This document shows positions 53,910-64,000 of a DNA stretch of 64,000 nt, piece by piece; position 1 is the first letter of the stretch, and every line of letters begins with the position of its first letter. The notes under the pieces were generated by a model. It ran no database searches and was not told the DNA's origin. It saw nothing but the letters and a program-made list of their open reading frames with translations. The stretch spans positions 186,001 to 250,000 of the forward strand of contig NEEC01000024.1 of NCBI GenBank assembly GCA_002189035.1, written 5' to 3'. The DNA is from Utricularia gibba (taxonomy: Eukaryota; Streptophyta; Magnoliopsida; Lamiales; Lentibulariaceae). A program made the position numbers and the translations under genes.

Positions 53910-55355
53910 TATTGGGTTTCTCGTAGACATCGTATGTCACAAAAGCAGCGGATTTTTAAAAATTTTGTGAAACCCCCAACGCATATCTTGGAATACGGTA
54001 TACATCAGACAAAGGGATGCTGAAAATACCTTTCAGATGACTCCGTTGTTCACCAACCGCCAATAGCAGACGGCCTCTATAGTATCCACACGTGGAACAC
54101 TCCGTCGATAACCTTCTCAAGGCTGTAGAATGCTGGTCGATCTCCTCAAATGTTAGTAGAGAAAATCTCCCCCTTGGATCAATCTCAGAGAGCACGAAGA
54201 CCTAAAAGCAGATCTGTAGATCTAAATCTTTTGATAGATATTTGGTGGCATATCAAATAGAATCTCCGTAAATATCTCATTTTGTGGAGATATGTATCTG
54301 TTCCAAATCTTATGTATACAAGATCTTTTATTTTAAGTTCAATCAATATTAATCTCAAAATAGCTCTCTATTTAATTTATCCACTTTACCAATTACATCT
54401 CATGTAATTGTGTCATTCTATTTTATATCGATGAGTGACTCCACTATTGTGTGTGACCCTATAGACTTCTTCAATCAAGGTCGTAATAATAGATTTATTA
54501 AGTAACTCTTAATTAATGAAATCTCTCATTGTCGATCATGAGTGATGTCTAGCAACATATTAAGATCCCCAAGATTAAAGAATAATCAGGTGAACTGATT
54601 GAGACTTTCCATGATTAACCACCATGCAATGAACAGCTTCATCATACTTATATCTCATTCGATATCAGAACATAGGTGTGTGTCTTTCTGATGTATCGAA
54701 ATTATAATTGCATTTAAGCACTAACACTCAATGACCTACTCAAACAATTTGAGTGTCATTACCCTCGGCCAAGGACTTACTGTTAGGCTTTGATACAATT
54801 ACTTGAGATATGATCTCATTGCTAACATGAGTGATGAATCCATTATTGATCAATCAACTATCTCCAACCTTAAGGAGTCACATCCCTACTCATCCATACT
54901 AGGCAAGCCATGGTTAGGCTCCCATTAGTAATGAGCGAAAATGTGAGCTTAAGATCAAGATAACTTTGTTGATCTCAAGTCTAAGCTTACTTGTACGGCT
55001 GTCATATTCGAGATCTTGCTACTGACACTTGGTTAGCTTCCCATAGTAGCATCTCGAAGATGAGTCATCCAGTGAATCGATTCTCTAATCGACACCCACA
55101 CATAGGTTCTAGTAATCTCATTACGTCAATTGTGAGAACCATTGCCTAAATAGTTTAGGGAACTCAATGTGTGCCACCTTATCCGTATTTATGATATCCT
55201 CATTTCACAAACACTCTAGCCAGGGAGTTTTTTAACTTGAACATAAATGCTTGAAGAATCACACATTATGATCTCATCATAATTTCTATAGCGCACAGAT
55301 CAAAAGATAAGATTTGCCAATGAGTTGATTGTCTCTAGAACACATACACTAACAA
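53910..55355 (-). repeat. 5' LTR of copia family 2 (1446 bp)
   Basis: Minus strand TGTTAGTGTATGTG to AAACCCAATA. It matches the solo LTR 38990-40432 over its whole length (1443 bp). Confidence 0.93.
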
Positions 55356-56140
55356 AAGAGTGGATACTATTGGCCAACTATGAAGCACGATATTACGGAT
55401 TTGGTTAAGAAATGCAAAGCATACCAGCATCATGCAAGTATACCCCGGAAACCGGTTAATGACCTCATGGTTCCATCGTCCTCGTATCCATTTGACCATT
55501 GAGGAATAGAGATCATGAGGCCCTTTCCCCAAACATCTAGTCAAAGGAAGTTTGTGATCGTGCCAATTGAATAATTCTCCAATGGGGTAGAAGCAGAAGC
55601 TGTGGTCAAATTATAAGAAGAAATTGTCATTCGTTTTCTACGAAGAAACCTCCCTATTCGATTCGAAATACCCCTGAATTGGTAATGGATAACGGGACTC
55701 AGTTTTTAGGGGGTAAGAAGGATGCTTTTCTAGACAGGTACTCCATCAAGAACAACTTCACCTTAGTATATCACTTCCACAGTATGAAGTTACAAATCAG
55801 ATGCTCAGGCAATGTATAAAAACCAAACTAGAAGATTTCGAAAAATCTTGGGCGGACCAGTTAGATGAAGTTTTATTATCATATTGTACGACTCCGCGCA
55901 CCATCATGGAGGAATCTCCATTCTTGCTGGTATATGGGTCAGAAGTAGTATGCCCAGTTGAATTAATACTAAAGAGCTATTGAGTTGAGCATTACGATGA
56001 AGTAGACAATGCCAAATTGTGAAAACTGGAGTTGGAATTACTAGATGAGAAGCATCAAAATATATATACCCAACTAGGGGCTTATCAAAGGAGAGTTGAA
56101 AAGAGCAACAAAAAATCGCTGCGCTCAAGGGAATTCTAAG
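55356..56140 (+). pseudogene. Tat-like integrase remnant
   Basis: Shifting frames give YYWPTMKHDITDLVKKC, IPRKPVNDLM, WGIEIMRPFP, RKFVIVPIE (first Asp changed to Glu in GIDI-type motif), LVMDNGTQF (second Asp), CTTPRTIMEESPFLLVYGSE and DEKHQNIYTQLGAYQRRVE. These are the hallmark blocks of Tat-type gypsy integrases. Several stops. It is followed by a 3' non-coding region. Confidence 0.8.
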
Positions 56141-58309
56141 ACACTGTTAAGTGTCATTTTCTCACTATTTCTTAGGTTTTTTTTATGTCTAAATGTGATT
56201 AGAACTGTCTAATTATGAGTGTATAATATGAGATTTATGTTTTTATCTCGTTTAGGATAATTATTCTAAATCTTATATTTTATCTAATATTTTCACTAGT
56301 TTTAATTAAGTTTTTCTAGAGGCACACACGTGGCAGGAAGTGAGAGAAAGAGGGCAGTAGATGGCAACAAAATGAATCTTCCCAAGCTGATATCTCCCTG
56401 ATTTCCGGAAGACTGCAAACGCCTAATCATGAGTCTTGACGTGCGGAACACGAGAGTCTCTAAAAAGCAAAATCATTAGCGTACCAGTGTTAGAGCAGAC
56501 GTTTGCTTACAAGTCACTCCAGTCCAGCATAACCAGAAGAACATGAAAACTCAGACAAAATAGTTAAGCTCAGTTCAGTTCGGACAAGTAGAGAATTAAC
56601 TTTCAGTTTAGTTTAGACTTTTGTTTCTCTCTCTAAAGGATTTTCCTCTAGCTTCTCTCTAAAACTCTGTTTTCGTTTCCTTTAGTTTGTATGGCTGTTC
56701 GTGGCTAAAAACTTCCGTTTTTGGGTTGGGATACTCCTAAATCTATGTTTTGTTAGCTTATCTTCATCTCTTCTTTGAATCCGAACGGGTTCCGTATGGC
56801 TTCACGCAACTATGTTACAGTCTTTCTATAACAGTCCCTTTATTCAAGATTCATGGTTAGCTGATCACTACCCAAGAGATTTGAAGAGGAGCAAGGTGGA
56901 AAGCACCAACTCACGCCCCTTTTGTAGGAGGAAGACAACGTTTTGTCTATGGATGTACCTAAGGATCAATGGACAGATAGTGACCTTGTATCTGTACTCA
57001 TTGGGTCATTGGCAACACTCGAGCACACGCACGCAATTCAACCATGAGGGTATGCTGGCAGGACCTCTTATCTTCACGTTCGTACAAGGAGGAGCAACAT
57101 CGGGCTATAACCGAGTGTAAGGGAGGGTAGGCAAATTCCTTACTCCTATAACCGAGTACTCAAGAAGACCAGAGAAGAGTGAAGACGCAACGAGCATAGT
57201 TGGGCAGGATTCCAAACCCAGGAACATTCACTTTATTTAAGGTTCAACAATACGTTTATTTCTTTTGCTTGTTTAAAACCCTCTTATCCCCTTACTCAAG
57301 CTTCATCATCTACGTTTCTTGAACCTTTTACTTCCCAAACCGTTTACGAATCGTGAAAATTGTATTTGGTGTACCTCACCTTTCACTGAAAAACAACTCC
57401 CTGTGTTTGACACCCATACTACGCTTTTGTGTTTTACAAGTTTTAAAAATAATAAAAGTTTTTGTGGAAACAACATGCATCAGAAACGGATCTGGTGCTC
57501 CGGAATATACAAGCGCAAAGGCATGTGGGAAAACTAGAACGCAACTAGGAAGGTCCTTACTGAACCTCAAAGGTAATTGGTATAGGAGCATATTGGTTGG
57601 AGCAACTAGACGGTGCAAAATTCCCGAGGTCTTGGAATGCAGCACACTCGAGAAAGTTCTATGTGTGACTAGTTCACTATTAAAACTTATTCCAAATTTC
57701 AGGTGTTTCGGTATTTTTCATTCTAGGATTATCAAACAATCAAGAATTCCTCTGGAAAGGAGAAGAGTTAGCAAGATAGCAAAGCCCTGGAAAAGTTATT
57801 TAAGCTCAGGCAAATTTAACAGATCTAAACCCCTCATGTAGCTCAACTAATCAACTAGGGGCTCCCCCGAAAACATACGGCCCCCTAACATAAGGATAAG
57901 TTCTAGTACAATTCAAGCTCCGGTTTTGATAACCACATGCATAAGCCCCAAACAAGCCCTAAGAAAAGGTCATGCTATCGAATCTCGAGACGATAAGTGC
58001 ATACAAGAATCCTATCCAACTGTGTTTTCAAAACATAGAATATTAGCAAGAAGAGGGCCTATTTGTATTGGAGAATTGACCCAACCCATGAAGGTTTTGG
58101 ACTCACATCTCTAGCAGTTGTTAGGCACGAGCAAAAAATCAAAAACTTAGGCAAATAAGTCAAGCAAAAATAAAGCAAAAATAGGACAAGTTGTGTTCAA
58201 AATAATATTCCCAAATCGAGAAAAAAAACTTCCTGAAATTGGGGTCCAAGTTTAAAGACAACCCAAATCAGGGGCACAAATACTAGTTCCAAAGGAGAAA
58301 GGTAAAAGT
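56141..58309 (+). other. Tat-like non-coding region between integrase and antisense ORF
   Basis: AT-rich at first, then mixed. Frames of up to 162 codons (57353-57841) show no motif. A purine run at 58290-58325 and a C-rich ggggctcccccga at 57855 are noted. No gene supported. Confidence 0.45.
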
Positions 58310-60425
58310 TCAAGGAAGGGGGCTGGCCGACTGGCCAGCACCCCCTTCAAACCTTGAAGCAAGCATCATGGAATTCTCCCTCTTGGCCCTTTCCTGAATG
58401 ATGGCCTTTAGGCACTCTAAATTGGCACAAAATCCAAAGTCAAGAGCTTCAGACATGTCCAATGGGGCATCTTGTAAATTTTTATCCTTATAAAGGAGGG
58501 AAACTTGACCAAAGTGGGGATTTGTGACTGCATGACCGACATGGTGAGCAATTTGGTGCATCTGCCAATATAAGAGCAGGTCGACCAGGTCACTTGCGTA
58601 AGCATTCGACATCTCTGAGAAGAAGGTAGAACTGACAAAGTCATCTAGGAGCCTTTGCCGAGATGACTTCTGATTGCACAGTTTAGTCTCTTTAAAGTTA
58701 ACTTTAAAGCTTTCCTTCTCGGAAAGCACATCATCAATTGTCCTGTCCATCTCATCAACAAACCTGACTTAGACACTTGTTATGTTTGAAGTCGAAAGAA
58801 AAAGAAAAGAACTACCTCCCATATCAGAGTGAAGCCTCAAGGAGTTTAGTAGGGATGCAAATCGAAGTAAGCGCAAGATCCTCAGCCACGTCGATTGGGA
58901 GCCTTGACATAGAGGGTCCAGCCGAATTAAGATCGGCCCTCTAAATCGAAACTTTAATGACCTTTGGAGAAGATAGGACCTTGTCCTTCCCCTTCGTAGC
59001 AAGAATAGGCGGAGTCGACTCCCGATCTCCTAAGGTCATCATCTCTCTATCCCCTTCCGAGAGATAAATAGTGTTTTCAGCTTGTGTCCCTAGTGAGTTA
59101 GTCTAAATAAAGGTTCAAAGTTAAGGCTCAACCTTAAGATTGGAATCCAAGAATCTGAAGTAATAGGATATGAGTACTAATCTTTGAAGGCGGATCCATA
59201 TCCAACTCTCGAGCCCCATGCTCTTCCATGATGAAGCGAGCGGAGATTCAATCTTGATGGGCACATCATTTTGGCATTCCATCTGCTACAAAGCGAAACT
59301 AGGAAAGACTTAAATTGGAAAGACGGCGCAACCCAACGAAGATGAGTCTAACTACCTCTTTGCTTCTTGGAACGTTTATGGGCACATTTCTTAACCCTCT
59401 TTTTTTCGGGGGAGCTTGGGACTGAACTTCGAAATTGGGGACAGGATCACGAGATACGTTTTGGGAAGCAGAAGGAATAATAGGAGACTCTAAAAGTGAA
59501 CGGTTTGGGGAAACAAGCCACAAATCGGCATCATTAGAAAAGATAAAGTCAGGCCACTGACTATCTCGGGGGTGACCAAGGATTCTTGATTTCCTCAAAG
59601 ATGCGCCTGTGAGCATTATGGTGTGAGATTCAAACCGAACTGAGCACTCACTTAACCTCTGATACAAAATTTTATGAGATTCGGTAGAGACCGGATAGGA
59701 ACCAAAAAGCTTTATCTAGAAAGAAGCGAGAGGATTCAAAGGAAAATTCCACCTATAACCTAACGGAGGAGCAACCTAGACAAAGGATGATCACCAATCA
59801 TGGTGTGTACTGGGGGCTTTCACAACAAAATTAGGGTTGTCTTTGAAATGGTGGAATTGAAAATTGGCATGACCAGTCATCGGTGGCTTTGCCCTATGAA
59901 CCGCGATCTTGAGCAATTGGAAGAAATCGGCCAAAGACATGACCGGGTCCATGCTAGCCGAATAAAACAAGAAGGTAGTAAAACAGAAGATGGAGTTGGG
60001 AGCGAGACAGTAAAGCAAAATTGCAAAGGCGTTTAGAAAGTGGACTACCAGGGGATGATGGGGAAATTAGAAGCCACTTTCAAAATACGCAAGAGGCATC
60101 GACAAACTAAATGAAGGAAGAGGCCTCCCACCAACCCCCCATGGGATATCGGTGTCATTGACCTGAGTAACGATGTACTTGTCAGGGACCGAGTGTTGAA
60201 TCCAAATAGAGGAAATATACAGTTCACTAGACCACTTGACCATTTGGCTAAATTTGAAGAGAAAAGAGAAACCCTTGCAAAAAAGAGGGAAATCAGATGG
60301 AGATGGATCAGAGCCCAGAAAAACCTGAAGTGCCCTAAAAACCCCACTCAAAAAACATGAAGAATAGATGAATACCTAGAGAATGAATTTCGGCAGGCTC
60401 TTACGGTGGTGAATGGCATCAAACA
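58310..60425 (-). pseudogene. Antisense extra ORF of a Tat-like element (putative gypsy-type transposon domain)
   Basis: Minus-strand frames in sequence: 60045-60351 (FLFKFSQMVKWSSEL, MPLAYFESGF), 59791-60018 (FPHHPLVVHFLNAFAILLYC, LADFFQLLKI, FQFHHFKDNPNFVVKAPSTH), 59299-59667 (YPVSTESHKILYQRL) and 58310-58750 (an E/K-rich segment, then YWQMHQIAHHVGH, LDFGFCANLECLK). The first three together resemble the plant domain called putative gypsy-type transposon. That domain is known as an additional ORF, often antisense, between pol and the 3' LTR of Tat elements. The place (after integrase, before the LTR at 60666) fits. Stops and shifts make it non-coding now. The function is unknown in the family. 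Confidence 0.65.
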
Positions 60426-60665
60426 TTAGCAAAACACAAAATACTTCGACAAACTATAAGAGAAGTTATAGTGAAAAATGACTAGGAGGTGTTTATTTAT
60501 AAAGAAACTTTCGGAAGTTGAAGTGGCGCGATGATTGGAGTGCGAAAAGTTTGGGTGGGAAAATGTGGTGATCTTTGGGAGCAAAACGTGGCAAAGGACC
60601 ATTCTAAATCGGGAGGAATCGCAAATGGCGATATCGGTATACCATGAATCAAAGGGGCTGAATAA

Positions 60666-61314
60666 TGGAGCACTAAATCGATTGTGAGAGTGGAAGCCAA
60701 TGGAACACATGACTCAACAAGTGCCACGAGGAAATGAAGAAAGGAGACTCATGCACATGTGGGAAGAAGGTAGAATGCTAAATCAATTTAGGCAAAATTG
60801 GTGGGGAAAAAGCCTCATACGTGTTCTAACAGCCTGTCGTAGGCCGATACACCGATAATTGTAAGAACTAGGCTACGGTGGCCGTTTTAGAAAAGTTTGA
60901 AAAGTGGCAGAAGTACAAGAGTGTCAGAGTAGTCGACTGTTATTTATCAATAGGACCATGAGTATGGCAATCAAGCATAGAAAGTAGCCGACACCTACAG
61001 AATTCGGTCAGATCGGTTCCACCTATAAATAGAAGGAATTTTGAGGAAAAAAAGGTGGCTGAACTCTCTACTTTAGGCTTGTAACCTTTTTCCCCCATTC
61101 TTTGTTAGTGAAACTCTCCTCCAACGAGCTCCGCCAACTCTATGGTTTTTGCACTTCAACGATTTCCACATAAAAATCTCTGTCTATTTTTATCCCCTGG
61201 ACCCATATAACAATTCCCAAACCCGCAACTCATAAATTGGATTCGAATAAGTCGGTCCTGCTCACGACCTGAAATTGGTTCCCATCACAACACCGATTTT
61301 CAACCACAACAACA
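60666..61314 (+). repeat. Tat-like LTR (649 bp), 3' type
   Basis: tggagcactaaatcg to caaccacaacaaca, TATA cctataaatagaagg at 61022-61036. It is not followed by a primer site, so it is a 3' or solo LTR. Similar to, but clearly diverged from, 44280-44932. Confidence 0.85.
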
Positions 61315-62144
61315 TCTTATGGAGAAAAAGAAAAAATTCCTTACAAGAAGAGAACTTCCAAGATCAAATCCCTTGAGTTTCCTTAAGCTTTTGTGTTCTC
61401 CTCTCAAACTTCTATAGTAAAACTATTCCCTTGTATTTGAGCACTCTTGGATTTTTATATTTTCCAATTGATCACTTTCTTGCCTCTTTGCTCACTTTTC
61501 ATTAATCTTCAATAAAACTTTAATAATGGAAATCTTTTGCAAAATTGAGTAAAATAATCAGACGCCATAATACCCACCTAGCAAAAATACCTTAAAATAG
61601 AAACCTCATTTTATAGAGCAAGAGCAATTTCATGCAACTACCCACCTCTATAAGAGAAATAAATTCCTTTTCATAGGTATAGGCTAAGGTTTTGGCTAGA
61701 TTGTGTTTAAGCAAAAGAGCCCACCATGCCTATTAATCAATGGGCACTTTGAGCCTAGATTTGTCCCTCACTATTCATAGCCTCTAAGCTACAATTTCTT
61801 TCAATTTTTTCTTGTTAGTTAAAGAAGAATGTGTGCATGCATGTGAATCTATTCTTTATTCCAACCATTACTAAGTTTTAATACCCCCAATTATATATAA
61901 TAGGGATTGGCAAATGGAATTCAGGATAAATTGTTTATTAATAACAAATAATCCAACAATATATGGGCCATAAGATACCTGTGGCCCAGTCTGATATCGG
62001 CCCGGTTAAGGGATACCTGCTATTGGATGTGTTCCGACGAGATGTACTTTTTAGTTTGGTAGAATTCCGGAACGTTGCAGCACAAAGTTTAAACGATCTG
62101 CCCTAATCGGTGGTGTAGCACCCGTAAGAGTTGAGTTCTTGTTG
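61315..62144. other. Upstream region of the TBL gene
   Basis: AT-rich; no transposon recognised. A ccattactaagttttaatacc-type AT segment and gtggcccagtctgatatcggcccgg (61980-62010) lie in the last 250 bp, where the promoter and 5' UTR of the next gene should be. No specific element can be defended. Confidence 0.4.
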
Positions 62145-63619
62145 ATGTCAGCTTATATCAGCGTTTCCCGATTGCTCGACTGTTCATCGATGGCTGGATC
62201 ACAGTGGATTAGGTTCGTACGGTCGAAGCCCTCTTATAGCGAATTGGTTAAGTTTGTCATGCTTTTGCCTGGAAATCATGGAAAGCGTTGGGTCTTTCCA
62301 TCTTTCTCTGCGTTGCTTTTGTTCGGTTTGCTAGTTTGCTTCTTTCTTGTGGTGGGGTCGAGCTTTCTTTCAATTTTTCCATACTTAGAGGGAACGCTTG
62401 ACGGGAATCGGAGCATGCATATGGTTATGAATAGTTCTCCTGTGGAAGGATGTAATGCATTTGATGGGGTTGGGTGATTGATGAAAGCTACCCTATATAC
62501 AATGCAACATTATGTCCTTTTCTTGAGAAAGGATTTGATTGTGTGGGTAATGGAAGAAGGGACAAGGACTATCTCAAGTGGCGATGGAAGCCCAAGAATT
62601 GTGAGATTCGCAAATTTGATGTCCATGCTATATTGGAGTGGCTACGCGGGAAAAGAATCGTGTTTGTGGGTGATTCGTTGAGTAGAACACAATGGGAATC
62701 ATTGCTTTGCATGCTAATGAGCGGGATACCAGACAGAAATACTGTTTATGAAATTAATGGCAATGAGATCACCAAGAAAATACGGCATTTGGCTGTTCGA
62801 TTTGAGCCACTCAATTCTACCGTTGAGTTCTATCGCTCGGTGTTCCTGGTGCAACCTGGTCAAGTTCCTAGTCATTCACCCAAAAGAGCAAAGATGGTCT
62901 TAAAGCTGGACCAAATTGACAGTATCAGTCAACAATGGATCAATTCAGATGTTCTTGTTTTTAATTCAGGGCATTGGTGGTCTTCTACCAAGCTCTTTGA
63001 AATGTAACATACTATTTCCATTAGATTCACAGAACTTAGTCGATGATTATCTAATATTCTTTTTCAGACAGGGGCTGGTACTTCCAAGTTGGTGGAAAGA
63101 TAAAGCTTGGAATGCCAATAAGTAAAGCTTTTCAGTTTGCATTGACAACATGGAAGTCTTGGATGGAGAACTCAGTCAATCGGAATAGGACACAAGTTTT
63201 CATCCGAACTTTTGAGTCTACTAGTTGGAGGTTTGTTTGGCTACAGATCCTCTACCAGTGGTTTTGCTTTGCAGCTTGTTGGCTTCTTCATAACCATTGG
63301 GGTACAAACATTTATCTGCAGTCGCGGAGGGCGTCAAAATTGCAAGGTAACCAGATATCCATCCCATAATGTTAACGCAGGTGGGGAAAAGAGCTGGATA
63401 TCTGACGCGATTGTCACAGCTGTAGCGAACTCATCATTCCCAGTGAAACTGCTTCATGTTACAAGCTTGGGCGCCTTTAGAAGCGATGCTCATGTTGGTT
63501 CGTGGAGCGATAATCCTTCAGTTCCTGACTGTAGCCACTGGTGTTTGCCTGGAGTTCCTGACACGTGGAACGAGTTGCTTTTCTCATTTCTGCTTTCACA
63601 GGATATAGGTGTTGTGTAA
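62145..63619 (+). CDS. TBL: TRICHOME BIREFRINGENCE-LIKE (TBL) polysaccharide O-acetyltransferase, TBL8-11 group, apparent frameshift
   Basis: Exons 62145-63003, 63072-63230 and 63322-63619; introns 63004-63071 and 63231-63321 are GT-AG. TBL proteins acetylate cell-wall polysaccharides in the Golgi. A cytosolic N-terminus is followed by a membrane anchor (LLLFGLLVCFFLVVG, about residues 60-75 from the first Met). Then come the TBL domain start (CNAFDG), CPF, GRRDKDYLKWRWKP, the GDS motif (VFVGDSLSRTQWE, codons at 62669-62677), LVQPG, VFNSGHWW, YFQVGG, FRTFES, and the DxxH motif in DCSHWCLPGVPD (about 63526-63540). ATG 62145 or 62190 may be the start; 62190 (MAGSQW) looks more like the family. 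Between FDG and WVIDESYP (62464-62474) one base seems to be missing, which causes a stop at once. Either a pseudogene, a sequence error, or an unusual allele. The rest is well conserved. Confidence 0.88.
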
Positions 63620-64000
63620 CTAACAGTCGCTGTGTGGGCTGTGATTCCATTAATTTGGTCCATAACTATGTTTAGAAAATTCCTTGTATTTTAAGAATTA
63701 TATTTGCAAAATAACGATAGCAGACACAGCTGTGTATATGCATATAAGGGGTGGGTGTTTCGATTTAGGTTGAAGTTCAATTGCGGGTATAATTGAGACT
63801 GAATGAAGTTGAGTAGACATTGTAGTTGAAGTTGTAGTTGGAGATGAATATAATTTTTATAGGTAAAATACTATGTTGTTCATATTTAATTTATGCATAA
63901 TTTAATATTTTAATAAACAAATATTAATCTTTTCACGCTTTACTTTCCTGTTAGTGCAATTTGCATTGGTGATAGGTTTTTCTCGCAAACTAGGATTTTA
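63620..64000 (+). other. 3' flank of the TBL gene
   Basis: Likely 3' UTR up to about 63.9 kb. AT-rich words such as aaaataacg (63710) and gaatataattttt (63846) could serve as far-upstream or poly(A) signals, but no clear AATAAA lies nearby. No other feature seen. Confidence 0.4.

Larger units (their letters stand above)
50433..55355 (-). mobile_element. Ty1/copia family 2 element (RT/RNase H lost)
   Basis: Minus strand: 5' LTR 53910-55355, primer site, long leader, Gag, protease, integrase. Then, in place of RT and RNase H, a partial LTR (50433-50722). It shares its LTR with the solo copies at 21745 and 38990. Left border joins family-G RNase H, right border (aaaga) joins Tat-like integrase; no target duplication can be tested because the 3' LTR end is missing. 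Confidence 0.88.

Noticed and set aside
57319-57841. 162-codon plus-strand frame
   Set aside because: No motif, no homologue in the other Tat-like copies here; not enough to call a gene.
1-64000. tRNA, rRNA or other RNA genes
   Set aside because: None was recognised by eye; tRNA-like words found were primer-binding sites of retroelements.

Overview
This is a window of plant nuclear DNA, AT-rich, from a flowering plant. The evidence is two recognisable plant genes with plant-style short introns and a dense nest of Ty1/copia and Ty3/gypsy LTR retrotransposons with plant primer-binding sites (initiator tRNA-Met, tRNA-Asp-like and the TGGCACCCACCGTGGGG class). I cannot name the species.

Host genes. 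Only two are supported. One is a 12-exon minus-strand gene at 9834-11766 for a free-standing YbaK/ProX-type aminoacyl-tRNA editing protein (PRORSD1-like). The other is a plus-strand TRICHOME BIREFRINGENCE-LIKE gene at 62145-63619 with three exons and an apparent one-base frameshift near 62470. Everything from about 12.6 to 61.3 kb reads as transposon or decayed transposon.

Layout. 1-5001: a nearly complete copia element (plus; 5' LTR outside the window). 5145-6207: a truncated relative. 6208-7475: the 5' end of a Tat-like gypsy element (minus). 8095-9652: a GGTTCGG-bordered AT-rich repeat. 9834-11766: the editing gene, with a hAT-like MITE (12030-12584) upstream. 12.6-18.3 kb: very decayed gypsy sequence. 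20690-44279: an Athila-like gypsy backbone (LTR, PBS, gag, protease remnant, integrase tail, LTR, PBS, gag) into which at least six later insertions are nested. These are a copia LTR (21745-23243), a gypsy element (23679-27062), a second, inverted, almost identical copy of the first copia element (27181-32549), a second gypsy copy (33466-38678), a solo copia LTR (38990-40432) and two gypsy solo LTRs (41883-42474, 42558-43124). 44280-46606: start of a Tat-like element. 46607-50432: third gypsy copy. 50433-55355: a second copia family. 55356-61314: Tat-like integrase, an antisense extra ORF and a 3' LTR.

The three gypsy copies (called family G here) are one family. Its 605-bp LTR begins TGATGAGC and ends CATCA, its pol frame runs through the polypurine tract into the LTR, and its TATA box sits in a perfect palindrome. 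These traits and the integrase tail recall CRM-type chromoviruses, which would fit a pericentromeric position; that is inference. The most informative history is in the recombination scars: mismatched LTRs on a copia copy that is otherwise nearly identical to its twin, a duplicated LTR-plus-flank unit, an Athila LTR shared by two internal regions, and an LTR whose flanks repeat each other. I found no evidence of a previously unknown functional system; the novelty lies in element structure.
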